Source: Pseudoalteromonas rubra (lineage in GTDB: Bacteria; Pseudomonadota; Gammaproteobacteria; Enterobacterales; Alteromonadaceae). Taken from it: a stretch of 64,000 nucleotides of DNA. The position numbers were made by a program, and so were the translations under genes. Positions 28,886 through 38,296 of this stretch are shown one piece after another. Positions within the stretch are counted from its first letter, which is position 1; the number at the start of each line of letters is the position of its first letter. Location: NCBI RefSeq assembly GCF_000967655.1, contig NZ_JXYA01000001.1, forward strand, positions 124,001 through 188,000, written 5' to 3'. The notes under the pieces were generated by a model. That model searched no databases. It was not told the origin of the DNA and saw only the letters and a program-made list of their open reading frames with translations.

Positions 28886-29010
28886 CATCATAAGTGTTCT
28901 CGAATTTTATCTTATTTTACTGCTCGTTACCTGCCTCAAGCGTCAGGTGGCACAGTTTTATATTCTGTTACACTTGTTCTGATTGATTTACCCCTTTCCT
29001 TATATGGGAA

Positions 29011-29040
29011 TTGACGAAAACAAGGTAACATGCCGACAAT
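29011..29040 (+). promoter_or_regulatory. Probable tolC promoter
   Basis: TTGACG (-35) is followed after 18 bases by GACAAT (-10), 28 bases before the tolC ATG. An AAGGA ribosome binding site lies in between at about 29053. The -35 is strong and the -10 weak. Confidence 0.5.
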
Positions 29041-29067
29041 AAAAATTGTCTAAGGACTGAGCAAAAA

Positions 29068-30414
29068 ATGAAAAAAAGCATTCTATCTCTGTTTATCGGT
29101 GTTGCCTGCGCCCTGTCCAGCACAGCCTCACAGGCAGAAGATCTGTTGCAAGTGTACGAAATTGCCACCGCAAACGACCCAACGGTATTAAAAGCTAAGG
29201 CCCAGGCTGACGCACAAAAGTATGCCCAGGATTCTGCATTAGGCGATCTATTGCCTTCATTGGGTTTTTCAATGAGCTACACCGATAACGACGGTGAGTC
29301 TACATTACCCGGTCAGAACGATGCATCAGGCTACACTGTTGTTGATACCTGGAGCGATTCACTGTCTCGCAGTATCACACTGAACCAGACTATTTTTAGC
29401 ATGGCGACCTGGCAAAACCTGACCATCGCCGAGAAACAAGCGATGCAGGCGCTGACCAGCTATGAGCAGCAGCAGCAAGACCTGATTGTTCGTGTTGCAC
29501 AAGGCTACTTTGATGTACTAAGTGCCCTGGACAACCTGGAGTTTGTGCAGGCAGAAAAACGCGCTATCGAGCGTCAGCTGGAGCAAACCAAGCAGCGCTA
29601 CGAAGTGGGCCTGACCGCCATCACAGACGTACACGAAGCTCAGGCGCAGTTTGACCAATCTGTGGCCAACGAAATTGTGGCACAGAACAACGTTGAGACG
29701 GCCCGTGAAACCCTGCGTACCATCACAGGTAAGTACCATGCCAAACTGGATAAGCTCAACACCGACAGCTTCTCAACCGTGAAGCCGAGCAGACAGTCCA
29801 ACGACTTTATCACCTTAGCGAAAGAGAAAAACCTGTCGCTACAGGTCGCTAAATCTGCGCTGGACATTGCACAAGACCAGATTGACCTGGCACAGGCAGG
29901 GCACTATCCAACGCTGAGTTTACAAGCGTCGTATTCTGATTCTTTGGGTAACACTGAAGGCGCAGAATTGTCGCCTCGTACCGATGGCACCAGCATCGGC
30001 CTGTCACTCAATGTGCCTATCTATTCAGGTGGTAAAACGGTTGCAGCAACCGACCAAGCACGCGCTCTTTATGTTGCCGCCAGCGAAGACTTAGAAGCGT
30101 CTATGCGTAACGTTACCCGCTCGGTGATCACCTCTTATAACCAGGTGATGTCTGACGTGGCAACTTACCGCGCACTGGAGCAAGCGGTTGTTTCAGCAGA
30201 AAGCGCCCTACAGGCAACAGAAGCAGGCTTTGAAGTGGGTACTCGTACCATTGTTGACGTACTAATAAGCACCCAAAACCTCTACAGTGCTAAGCGTAAC
30301 CTGGCTGACCTGCGTTATCAGTATGTGTTATCAACACTGAAGCTGAAACAAGCAGCGGGTACACTAAGCCGCAGCGACCTGGAGGCCATCAACAAAGGCC
30401 TGGTCGCAGGTTAA
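29068..30414 (+). CDS. tolC: Outer membrane channel protein TolC
   Basis: TolC forms the trimeric outer membrane duct for multidrug efflux and type I secretion. The 448-residue protein starts with a Sec signal peptide (cleavage after ASQA). Two repeated halves follow, each with long coiled-coil helices (residues about 120-200 and 330-420), and conserved blocks DPTVLKAKAQ, VAQGYFDVL, TAITDVHEAQAQFD, and GTRTIVDVLISTQNLY. It lacks the very long acidic tail of E. coli TolC. It is divergent from nudF and ends at a strong terminator. Confidence 0.95.
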   Translation: MKKSILSLFIGVACALSSTASQAEDLLQVYEIATANDPTVLKAKAQADAQKYAQDSALGDLLPSLGFSMSYTDNDGESTLPGQNDASGYTVVDTWSDSLSRSITLNQTIFSMATWQNLTIAEKQAMQALTSYEQQQQDLIVRVAQGYFDVLSALDNLEFVQAEKRAIERQLEQTKQRYEVGLTAITDVHEAQAQFDQSVANEIVAQNNVETARETLRTITGKYHAKLDKLNTDSFSTVKPSRQSNDFITLAKEKNLSLQVAKSALDIAQDQIDLAQAGHYPTLSLQASYSDSLGNTEGAELSPRTDGTSIGLSLNVPIYSGGKTVAATDQARALYVAASEDLEASMRNVTRSVITSYNQVMSDVATYRALEQAVVSAESALQATEAGFEVGTRTIVDVLISTQNLYSAKRNLADLRYQYVLSTLKLKQAAGTLSRSDLEAINKGLVAG

Positions 30415-30432
30415 CCCCAATTTCGCTCGAAC

Positions 30433-30459
30433 AAAAAACCGGTGCAAACCGGTTTTTTT
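30433..30459. terminator. Terminator of tolC
   Basis: An 11-bp perfect stem (AAAAAACCGGT / ACCGGTTTTTT) with a GCAA loop starts 18 bases after the tolC stop and ends in seven T on the plus strand. Confidence 0.93.
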
Positions 30460-30578
30460 CTGCCTGTAATTTACCCCGGCAGATAGGTCGCACCAGGTCT
30501 GCACTCATCATCGCTCTCTTGAGCTGCTCAGCCGATATCGCTAAACTAACCCTTTGAAGTTTGAACGAGAGCGCACCT

Positions 30579-31505
30579 TTGGTTAACAACCCCACCTTTA
30601 AGCTGGCATTTTTAGCCCCAAAATTCTGGCCAACCTGGCTGAGTGTATTTTTTCTGTATGCCCTGTCCTGGCTGCCACAAGGTATTCAGCTGTGGCTGGG
30701 GAAAATGCTCGGCCGCCTGGTGCACCGCCTGTTAAAAAAGCGCCGCCACATTGCTGAGGTCAATTTACGCTTGTGTTTTCCCGACATGGACGCACAGCAA
30801 CGTGCCGATATGGTGTTAAAAAACATGGAAAATACCGGCATCGCTACCTTCGAAACCTCTATGGCCTGGTGGTGGCCTCAGTGGCGCCTGAACCGGGTTG
30901 TCGGCTCAGTTAAAGGGATAGAGCACATTGAACAGGCGCAGGCCAATGGCAAAGGCGTACTTTTACTGGTGCCCCACATGCTGCACCTGGAAATGCTAAG
31001 TCGCGTACTGGGTACTGAACAAATGGGGATCGGGTTTTATCGCCCGCATAACAACCCGCTGATGGAATATTTTATGACCAAAGGCCGGTTGCGCTCCAAT
31101 GAGTATCTGATTGGCAAACGCGATGTCAAAGGCTTGTTACAGGCATTGAAGAACAAAAAACTCTGCTATTACCTGCCCGATCAGGACTATGGCCGCAACC
31201 GCTGCGAATTTGTGCCTTTCTTTGCGGTGCCCGACGCTGCCTCTACAACCGGTACGCTGCTCTTTGCAGGAAGCAAAAATTGTGAGACATTAAGCTTACA
31301 TGGCGTCCGGGATGCCCGTGGTAAATACCATATTGAGATCCAACCGGCGCTGGCAGACTTCCCGAGTGACGATCCGCGTAGCGATGTCACCCGGGTCAAT
31401 CAGCGTATGGAGCAAGCCATTGAGCAGGCCCCGGAACAGTATATGTGGTTGCACCGGCGCTTTAAAACACGTCCGGATGAGCACGCGCCATCGTATTACA
31501 AGTAG
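30579..31505 (+). CDS. Lipid A lauroyl/palmitoleoyl-type acyltransferase
   Basis: The LpxL/LpxM/LpxP family adds the secondary acyl chains to Kdo2-lipid IVA at the inner membrane. The frame is open from 30561, with no ATG near the start. A TTG at 30579 after GAGAG gives MVNNPTFKLAFLAPKFWPTW, which fits the family N-terminus. It puts the catalytic HX4E at H133/E138, one residue off E. coli LpxL (H132/E137). An N-terminal membrane anchor (residues about 17-40) and YYLPDQDYG plus FAGSKNCETLSL support the family. Whether it is LpxL, LpxM or LpxP cannot be decided. Confidence 0.88.
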   Translation: MVNNPTFKLAFLAPKFWPTWLSVFFLYALSWLPQGIQLWLGKMLGRLVHRLLKKRRHIAEVNLRLCFPDMDAQQRADMVLKNMENTGIATFETSMAWWWPQWRLNRVVGSVKGIEHIEQAQANGKGVLLLVPHMLHLEMLSRVLGTEQMGIGFYRPHNNPLMEYFMTKGRLRSNEYLIGKRDVKGLLQALKNKKLCYYLPDQDYGRNRCEFVPFFAVPDAASTTGTLLFAGSKNCETLSLHGVRDARGKYHIEIQPALADFPSDDPRSDVTRVNQRMEQAIEQAPEQYMWLHRRFKTRPDEHAPSYYK

Positions 31506-31542
31506 AATTAGCAATCGTTAGTATAAAGTGTGTCGTGACAGT

Positions 31543-32151
31543 ATGGCTAAAAAACGTTCAAAACGCTTATCAAACCTGTGGTTCTGGGCCAAGCACTTAT
31601 CTTTAGGTGTGTTGTTGGTGTGGGCCGCATATTACTTTTTGTATGGCAACATTCCGTCGATGGAGTTTCGTGATACCACCAATGCCGCCGCTCGCGGGTT
31701 TACCCAATTTTACGAAGGGTTTAAACGTAATTATACAGAGCGTAACACCGAGCGAGAAAAATACGTCCTGGATCTGGGCAAGCCCACTTACCCCCTGGAC
31801 GATGCCATCGCACAACGCGGCCTGGTGGTCAAACCCGCACCGCAGCGCTGGACCGGAGAGATCCAACCTCGGCGCTTTGACAGCGGCGAGACCCTGCGTG
31901 GTGTACTGACTAACTATGCCAAGCAAGAAGACGTCGAGCTGTTCTGGTATCTGGACAAAGATTATGTGGTGAAACACAACTTCCGTGTCGACACTAACTT
32001 TGTATCTACCTTGTATCAGGTTGGCACCGCCATTAATGATGACTTTGAATTCGAGGTCTACACCTTCTTTTGTCATCGCCAGCGCGCTGCAGTCATCACC
32101 CAAAAACCTTCGCGTTTTGTCCGTGAAAACTGTCGACGCCTGACCAAGTAA
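31543..32151 (+). CDS. Membrane-anchored protein, possible TcpQ-like C-terminus
   Basis: The frame is open from a GTG at 31528, but the ATG at 31543 (MAKKRSKRLSNLWFWAKHLS) gives 202 residues with one N-terminal membrane segment (about residues 15-37), so most of the protein is periplasmic. The C-terminal half (FDSGETLRGVLTNYAKQEDVELFWYLDKDY) resembles the TcpQ/PilL-N type domain that is linked with pilus and secretin systems. The family call is tentative. It lies 37 bases after the acyltransferase gene and may be co-transcribed. No secretin gene is in the window. Confidence 0.65.
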   Translation: MAKKRSKRLSNLWFWAKHLSLGVLLVWAAYYFLYGNIPSMEFRDTTNAAARGFTQFYEGFKRNYTERNTEREKYVLDLGKPTYPLDDAIAQRGLVVKPAPQRWTGEIQPRRFDSGETLRGVLTNYAKQEDVELFWYLDKDYVVKHNFRVDTNFVSTLYQVGTAINDDFEFEVYTFFCHRQRAAVITQKPSRFVRENCRRLTK

Positions 32152-32161
32152 TAGCGTCAGC

Positions 32162-32183
32162 CGGAGCAAGTCACCTTGCTCCG
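32162..32183. terminator. Hairpin between convergent 31543 gene and glnE
   Basis: A 9-bp perfect stem (CGGAGCAAG / CTTGCTCCG) closes a 4-base loop in the 38-base gap between two convergent genes. Neither strand has a strong T run, so it may work as a weak or bidirectional terminator. Confidence 0.6.
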
Positions 32184-32189
32184 ATACTG

Positions 32190-34985
32190 TTAACCCAGTA
32201 AATTTTGCCAGGCGACTTTCACTGAATTCACCAGTTCTGCCACCTCATGCATTGCCACACAGCGCCCGCCTGCATTAAGACTGTGCAAATGATAACGGTC
32301 GCGGAACTCGCAATATGCCTCGGTCAGCGCCGCCTGAGTGGCGTTGTCTATCACACCGGCGTGATGGGCCATTTCGAAGATCCGAATATTGTCGGGAAAG
32401 CGCACCAGTTCTGGGTGAGCCAGGGCATAGTTAAGCACCAGATACTGGGCAATAAACTCAATATCTGTCATCCCGCCCACGCCCTGTTTTAAATCAAACT
32501 CCACCTCGTTGCTCTGATCCAGGTGCCCGCGCATCTTCTGGCGCATTGCCACAATGTCTTTACACAGCTCAGTGCTGTCACGGCGCAGGCTGAGTATCTC
32601 GTGGCGAATATCATTAAAGCGCGCTACCAGGTCAGGTTCTCCCAGTACCATGCGCGAGCGCACCAATGCCTGATGCTCCCAGGTCCAGGCCTGCTGCTGC
32701 TGATATTGGTAAAAACTTTCGATATTAATGGCCAGCAGCCCAGAATTGCCTTCCGGTCGCAATCGGGTATCCAGCTCGTACAAAATGCCGGAGTTGGTAC
32801 GGGTGTTAAACAGATGCATCAGCCGTTGTGCCAGCTTCAGGTAAAACTGGCGGGATGAAATCGACTTCTCCCCGGTGGTAACACTGTTACCATCGCGGTT
32901 GTGAACAAATACCAAATCAAGATCTGAGTTATAGCCTAGCTCCAGCCCACCCGCTTTACCATACGCCACCACGGCAAAGCCTTTATGCTCGGCATCGGCC
33001 CCCTCAGGTGCCCCGTAGCGGCTCACCATTTGCTGCCAGGCAATGTCGACGGCTTTAGCAATAATGGCTTCGGCCAGTGCGGTCAGGTGGTCGCTTACTT
33101 TCATAATATCCAGCACGCCGGTGGCATCCGCTGCGGCAATGCGCAGTGCCTGCGTTTGCTTAAACTGGCGTAGCGCTTCCATCTGTAGCTCCAGGTCTTC
33201 GCTGTCGATACGCAAGAAATACTGTTGTACTTCGCTGTAATAGGCACTCAGTGGCAGTGGCCGATACAGCACCGCAGGGTCGATCAGCTCATCCAGCAAG
33301 ATAGGGTAACGGGCCACCTGCTCTGCAATCCAGACACTGTGCGCACACAACTTGATCAGTTGTTGCAGCGCTCCCCGATTTTCAAATAATAATTCGAGAT
33401 AAGCGGTGCGCGAGGCAATTTTCAGGATCACTTTTAGCACCCGCTCGAGAATTTCAGCGCCCGGTGCACGGGTAATTTCACTCAGCAAAGCTGGCATCAG
33501 TTTGTCCAGTACATCTCTGCCGCGCGTGCCCATCTGGGTTTTACTCAACCCCAGATGGAACGCATCAAGAGACTGCTGCCAGGCAGCACTGACGGCCTCT
33601 GGCAGCGGAGATTCCAGATAACTGATATCACGCTGCTCCCAGGCAGAGACGTATTCTGGTGCCAGCGCCTCGCCCAGCTCGGGCTCTTCACCTATCACCT
33701 GAGTAAATTCAGCCCGTACAGCCTTTTGCGCCTGCTCTAACAAAGCCAGCACTTCACTGTAGTTGGCGCATTCCAGCAACACGCTCAGGCGTTGCTGCCC
33801 CAGCTCATCCTCTGGCAGGGTTTGCGTCTGACAGTCGTCAAACGCCTGTAAATACTGCTCGGTTCGGCGCAGTAACAGGTATTGCATAGACAACACCTCG
33901 CCGACTTCTGCGGGGATCAAAGACAAGTTTTGCAACTGTGCTAAAGCCGACAGTAACGACGGTGTTTGCAATTCCGGCTCGCGGCCGCCGCGGATCATCT
34001 GCAATGCCTGGACAATAAATTCGACTTCGCGGATCCCGCCGGCGCCCAGCTTGATGTTATTGGTCAGCCCTTTGCGCCTGACTTCCTGCGCGATCATATG
34101 TTTCATTTTCCGCAGCGATTCAATCACAGAAAAATCGATATAACGGCGAAACACAAAGGGGCGGATCAAGGTTTTAAACTCATCCCAGTAGCGATTTTCC
34201 TCTCCAAGCAGACGCGCCTTCAGCATGGCATAACGCTCCCACTCCCGGCCCTGATCCTGATAATAATCTTCCATCGCGGCAAAACTCATCACCAGCGGGC
34301 CGCTGTCGCCAAAGGGGCGCAGGCGCATATCAACACGAAACACCTGACCATCGGCAGTACACTGGTCGAGCGCAGCAATGAGCTTTTGTGCCACCTTAGT
34401 GTAAAACACCTGCGCTTCTATGCTGCGCCGCCCGCCTTCGGTGGGTTTGGCAAACGGATAGGTAAAGATAAGGTCGATGTCCGAGGAAAAGTTCAGCTCG
34501 CCGCCGCCCAGCTTACCCATGCCCAACACCAGCATAGGCACTGGCGTCTGATGTTCATCACAGACCTGACCATTACTTTTGGCCACACAGGCGTGTGCCC
34601 AGCGATTGGCCCAGTCAATCAGCACTTCACTGAGACGCGACTGATAAGCGATGCTGTCGGCAATCGGATTGCCCTCGACCAAGTCAAGCCACATTAGCTT
34701 GAGCCAGTAACGCTGACGATACTCACGCAGCTGCCTGAAGCAACTCGCTTCATCCAGCTCCGAGAGCGGCTGTGTCAGCGGTGCCGGACAAGTTCTTTGT
34801 TGCATCTGTTCGCTGTCCAGCAGCCAATCAATCCAGTGTGGATGACGCTGCAAAATACGATACGCAAAATCACTCAATCCCAGCAGTCTGAGTACGGCCG
34901 GATTAGTTGTGTGTTGGGCAAACAGTGCCTGACAGCGTTGCTCTGCCAGCTGCCCGAGTGCCTGGGGCAAGCCACCGAAATCCAT
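32190..34985 (-). CDS. glnE: Bifunctional glutamine synthetase adenylyltransferase/deadenylase
   Basis: GlnE adds AMP to glutamine synthetase and removes it in response to PII. The 931 residues (E. coli 946) hold two nucleotidyltransferase domains. The deadenylase site is near residue 155 (GMGKLGGGELNFSSDIDLIF). The adenylylation site is near residue 670 (AYGKAGGLELGYNSDLDLVF). GAGGIREVEFIVQALQ and GVGGMTDIEFIAQYL occur after each, as the family repeat requires. The ATG is preceded by GGAGA. It is transcribed alone. Confidence 0.96.
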   Translation of the reverse strand: MDFGGLPQALGQLAEQRCQALFAQHTTNPAVLRLLGLSDFAYRILQRHPHWIDWLLDSEQMQQRTCPAPLTQPLSELDEASCFRQLREYRQRYWLKLMWLDLVEGNPIADSIAYQSRLSEVLIDWANRWAHACVAKSNGQVCDEHQTPVPMLVLGMGKLGGGELNFSSDIDLIFTYPFAKPTEGGRRSIEAQVFYTKVAQKLIAALDQCTADGQVFRVDMRLRPFGDSGPLVMSFAAMEDYYQDQGREWERYAMLKARLLGEENRYWDEFKTLIRPFVFRRYIDFSVIESLRKMKHMIAQEVRRKGLTNNIKLGAGGIREVEFIVQALQMIRGGREPELQTPSLLSALAQLQNLSLIPAEVGEVLSMQYLLLRRTEQYLQAFDDCQTQTLPEDELGQQRLSVLLECANYSEVLALLEQAQKAVRAEFTQVIGEEPELGEALAPEYVSAWEQRDISYLESPLPEAVSAAWQQSLDAFHLGLSKTQMGTRGRDVLDKLMPALLSEITRAPGAEILERVLKVILKIASRTAYLELLFENRGALQQLIKLCAHSVWIAEQVARYPILLDELIDPAVLYRPLPLSAYYSEVQQYFLRIDSEDLELQMEALRQFKQTQALRIAAADATGVLDIMKVSDHLTALAEAIIAKAVDIAWQQMVSRYGAPEGADAEHKGFAVVAYGKAGGLELGYNSDLDLVFVHNRDGNSVTTGEKSISSRQFYLKLAQRLMHLFNTRTNSGILYELDTRLRPEGNSGLLAINIESFYQYQQQQAWTWEHQALVRSRMVLGEPDLVARFNDIRHEILSLRRDSTELCKDIVAMRQKMRGHLDQSNEVEFDLKQGVGGMTDIEFIAQYLVLNYALAHPELVRFPDNIRIFEMAHHAGVIDNATQAALTEAYCEFRDRYHLHSLNAGGRCVAMHEVAELVNSVKVAWQNLLG

Positions 34986-35056
34986 AGAAAAATCTCCAGT
35001 GCAATTGCAAAAAGCGGTGTTATAGTAAACGTAATTGCCATCACCTTACACTTAGC

Positions 35057-35950
35057 ATGAGTTATTTGTCTTTAGCCAATATCAACTTTTTCGCCATCTT
35101 AGTGAGTTTTGTTGTGATCTGCGTGTTCACCATCGCTCTGCGTTTATACGTTCAGTTCAGCGCCCGACAAATGTTGCAGGATGAACTGGCCAAGCGGGAT
35201 AACTTTGCACTGGGGATCAGCTACGCCACACATCTGGCCGTGGTTGTGATCTGCTGTGCGTATGTGTTAAATGACACCGGCATGATGGTGTTACAGGCCG
35301 AGTCGCTGCGCAGCGGCATTATTCTGCTGCTGATCCTGGTGTATATCTATTTTGGTCAGCATATTCATCGTAAATGGATCCTCTCTCAGTTCAACGAGGA
35401 GCAAGCGATTTTGAAGCAAAATGTCTGCGCCGCCGTGGTTGACTCGGGCATGCTGATCGGCAACACCATTTTGGTACTGGGGCTGTATCACTGGATCCAC
35501 CCGCAGGGCTTTGGCAACTTACTGGTTGTGACACTCAGCTTTTTGGTGGTGCAGTTAATGTGCGCACTGGACAGTAAAATTCGTGAATGGCGCTTTGCCC
35601 GTTACAACCAGGGCGCGTCGTTACAGCAGAACTTTAATCTGGCCAACACCTCCATCGGGATCCGCTATGCCGGTAAAAGTATTGGCCTGGCACTGGCCAT
35701 TTATGCGGGCCTGCACAGTGCGCCCTATCATGGTGCCAAGGTCGTCGAAAACCTCTTTGTGATTGTGATGCACTGCGGCGTGATGTGGCTGCTGCTGTAC
35801 GGGATCAGCCATTTACTACTCCAGCTGGCGTTGCCCAGAGTGGACATTGGACTGGAAGTTGACCATCAGGATAATATCGGTATTGCCTGTCTGGAGTTTG
35901 CTGTTTTCTGCGCAATAGGCTATTTACTTATTAACATGTTCTCAATGTAA
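35057..35950 (+). CDS. DUF350 (YjfL-like) integral membrane protein
   Basis: The 297-residue protein has about eight membrane helices in two similar halves. Each half contains the DUF350 pattern with a Gly/Ala-rich helix and a following polar turn (ARQMLQDELAKRDNFALGISYATHLAVV and LQQNFNLANTSIGIRYAGKSIGLALA are the paired blocks). The function is unknown. It starts 71 bases from divergent glnE and is followed after 12 bases by the gene at 35963, so the two may form an operon. Confidence 0.85.
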   Translation: MSYLSLANINFFAILVSFVVICVFTIALRLYVQFSARQMLQDELAKRDNFALGISYATHLAVVVICCAYVLNDTGMMVLQAESLRSGIILLLILVYIYFGQHIHRKWILSQFNEEQAILKQNVCAAVVDSGMLIGNTILVLGLYHWIHPQGFGNLLVVTLSFLVVQLMCALDSKIREWRFARYNQGASLQQNFNLANTSIGIRYAGKSIGLALAIYAGLHSAPYHGAKVVENLFVIVMHCGVMWLLLYGISHLLLQLALPRVDIGLEVDHQDNIGIACLEFAVFCAIGYLLINMFSM

Positions 35951-35962
35951 CCAGGTCTGTTA

Positions 35963-36445
35963 GTGCGTTTAAACCTAGAAAACTTTTTGCTGGTCGACAG
36001 CAACTGGGAGTTCAGCAGAGAGTTCGCTGCGCACCTCAAGGCGCAACGCCCTGATGTGCCCAGTGAGTTATTAATAGCCGGTGACAACACCAAGCAGATG
36101 CTGAAAATGATGTTTCAGGAGCAGGTTAAAGACTACTGTTACTGCGATTTTGCCAATGAAATCAGCGTCTCGGAGCTGGCTTCCTACCTGCATGAACATC
36201 ACAAAGTGAAAGGCGTGCTGATTTACGCGCTCGACTATCATCTGGCCGACGAAGCTCAGCGGTTTATTTTTAACTCGCTGCACCGCCAGCGTATCACCGT
36301 TGAACAAAGTGAGCGGGGATACGTCTATCATCCGCTACGAGATCCCTTTAACAACAACCACCTGACCTGCCACTCTACCGTCTCTGCAACCACGCAAGAT
36401 TCTGTCCTCGACTTCGCCCAACATCACACCGACAAAGCCGAATAG
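35963..36445 (+). CDS. Conserved-looking hypothetical protein (160 aa)
   Basis: The start is a GTG at 35963, 12 bases after the DUF350 gene. The product is soluble, mixed alpha/beta and has no signal peptide. It contains LENFLLVDSNWEFSREFAAHL and KGVLIYALDYHLADEAQRFI, and ends in a polar His/Thr-rich tail. No family is recognised; the VD and LIYALD strands resemble a receiver-like fold but the phosphorylation Asp pattern is not certain. Its place between a DUF350 protein and rsmE suggests an operon. Confidence 0.6.
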   Translation: MRLNLENFLLVDSNWEFSREFAAHLKAQRPDVPSELLIAGDNTKQMLKMMFQEQVKDYCYCDFANEISVSELASYLHEHHKVKGVLIYALDYHLADEAQRFIFNSLHRQRITVEQSERGYVYHPLRDPFNNNHLTCHSTVSATTQDSVLDFAQHHTDKAE

Positions 36446-36508
36446 GTGCTGGACTCGCTGTACATAAGCCCTTACCATTACGGCTATTTAACAGCGGAAT
36501 AGTCCACC

Positions 36509-37243
36509 ATGCGCATACCTCATATTTACCAGCCTTCTGACCTTGTTATTGGCGACGCTATCGACCTTGGCGATGATGCTGCCGGCCATGTTGCCCGTGT
36601 GCTGCGTATGGGTGAAGGAGATAAGCTCAGCCTGTTTAATGGCCAGGGCGGCGAGTATCTGGCCACCATCAGTGCCGTCAGTAAAAAGAAAGTTCAGGTC
36701 ATCCCTGAGCAGTTTATTGATAAACAGGTTGAATCGCCGCTGTCCATTCACCTTGGTCAGGGGATCTCGCGAGGCGACAAGATGGACTTTACCATTCAAA
36801 AGTCCGTAGAGCTTGGGATCACTGAGATCACGCCGCTATTCACCACTCGCTGTGGCGTTAAGCTCAGTGGTGAGCGACTGGCAAAAAAACATCAGCAATG
36901 GCAAAAAATCGCCATTGCGGCCGCTGAGCAGTCTGGCCGCAACACCATTACGACTATCCACCCGCCGATTTCACTCGATGAGTGGCTGGTGCAAAGCAGT
37001 GAAGCACTTAAGCTGACTCTGCACCCCAGAGCAGAGCACTCAATTAAAACCCTGCCAAAGCCTGAGCACGGCGTACGTTTCCTGGTGGGCCCTGAAGGGG
37101 GGTTTACCGATGAAGAAATGGCCGCCACCAAACAGCAGGGGTTTGTTGATATTCGCCTCGGCCCGCGCGTATTACGCACAGAAACCGCTGCCCTGACCGT
37201 ACTCAGTGCATTGCAGCTTGAGTTTGGCGATCTGGCCCTTTAA
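36509..37243 (+). CDS. rsmE: 16S rRNA (uracil-1498-N3)-methyltransferase
   Basis: RsmE methylates U1498 in the 30S subunit using SAM. The 244-residue protein has an N-terminal PUA-like RNA-binding domain (residues 1-70) and a C-terminal SPOUT (trefoil-knot) domain. The knot motifs are VRFLVGPEGGFTDEE and LGPRVLRTETA. The gene is followed by gshB, yqgE and ruvX, the conserved arrangement of this block. Confidence 0.95.
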   Translation: MRIPHIYQPSDLVIGDAIDLGDDAAGHVARVLRMGEGDKLSLFNGQGGEYLATISAVSKKKVQVIPEQFIDKQVESPLSIHLGQGISRGDKMDFTIQKSVELGITEITPLFTTRCGVKLSGERLAKKHQQWQKIAIAAAEQSGRNTITTIHPPISLDEWLVQSSEALKLTLHPRAEHSIKTLPKPEHGVRFLVGPEGGFTDEEMAATKQQGFVDIRLGPRVLRTETAALTVLSALQLEFGDLAL

Positions 37244-37318
37244 AAAGCCAGTTTCGCCCTTATATCCTAAGCAGACACTTAGCAGTTGAATTGATTCACT
37301 TTACATAAGGTTACCCCA

Positions 37319-38278
37319 ATGGCAGCGAAACTCGGGATCATCTCAGATCCAATCAGTGGCTTTAATATCAAAAAAGATACTGGCTTCGCCATGATGCTGG
37401 CAGCGCAGGCACGTGGTTATGAGCTTTACTACATGGAAATGCAGGACTTGTATTTATACCAAGGTGAAGCCCGGGCCACCGCCGCCAAGGCAACCGTGTT
37501 TGACGATGAAAATCACTGGTATGAGCTGGCCGACAAAGACGACATTGCACTGAGCGAGCTGGATGTGATCCTGATGCGCAAAGATCCGCCGTTTGATACT
37601 GAGTACATTTACGCGACTTACATTCTGGAGCGCGCTGAGCAAGCCGGCACTTTGGTGATCAACAAGCCGCAAAGCTTACGTGATGCCAACGAAAAACTGT
37701 TTACGGCCTGGTTTAGCGAGCACACGCCGGATACCTTAGTGACGCGCTCAAGTGCGCAGATCCGTGAGTTTCTGGCCAAGCATGGCGACATCATCCTCAA
37801 GCCGCTGGACGGTATGGGTGGCGCCTCGATTTTCCGGGTGACTCAGGACGACCCTAATATTGGCGTGATCTGCGAAACCCTCACCGAACATGGCAGCCGC
37901 TTTGCCATGGCACAAAACTACGTGCCTGCCATTAAAGACGGCGACAAGCGCGTACTGGTGGTCGATGGCGAGGTTATGCCTTACTGTCTGGCACGCATTC
38001 CACAAGGGGGCGAAACACGCGGTAACCTGGCCGCAGGTGGCCGTGGTGAAGCGCGCCCAATCAGCGACAGTGACCGTAAAATTGCCGAAGCTGTTGCGCC
38101 GGTTTTAAAAGAAAAAGGGCTGATCTTTGTGGGCCTGGACATCATAGGAGACAAGCTCACCGAGATTAATGTCACAGCACCAACCTGTGTGAAAGAAATC
38201 GAAGCGGCCTATGATATTTCGATTATGGACAAGTTTTTTGATGCCATTGCGGCAAAACTCGACCATACTAAAGAGTAA
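37319..38278 (+). CDS. gshB: Glutathione synthetase
   Basis: GshB joins gamma-glutamylcysteine and glycine using ATP, the last step of glutathione synthesis. The 319-residue protein (E. coli 316) has the N-terminal MAAKLGIISDPISGFNIKKD block. The ATP-grasp domain includes ILKPLDGMGGASIFRV and NLAAGGRGEARPIS. The glycine-rich loop and INVTAPTCVKEIE at the end are typical. AAGG lies 6 bases before the ATG. A 75-base gap to rsmE may hold its own promoter. Confidence 0.97.
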   Translation: MAAKLGIISDPISGFNIKKDTGFAMMLAAQARGYELYYMEMQDLYLYQGEARATAAKATVFDDENHWYELADKDDIALSELDVILMRKDPPFDTEYIYATYILERAEQAGTLVINKPQSLRDANEKLFTAWFSEHTPDTLVTRSSAQIREFLAKHGDIILKPLDGMGGASIFRVTQDDPNIGVICETLTEHGSRFAMAQNYVPAIKDGDKRVLVVDGEVMPYCLARIPQGGETRGNLAAGGRGEARPISDSDRKIAEAVAPVLKEKGLIFVGLDIIGDKLTEINVTAPTCVKEIEAAYDISIMDKFFDAIAAKLDHTKE

Positions 38279-38296
38279 CTAAAAGGGGGTCTCGCT

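Noticed and set aside
33966..34697. Long plus-strand frame (243 codons) inside glnE
   Set aside because: It is antisense to conserved glnE coding; the long frame is a product of codon bias, and it has no ribosome binding site or known pattern.
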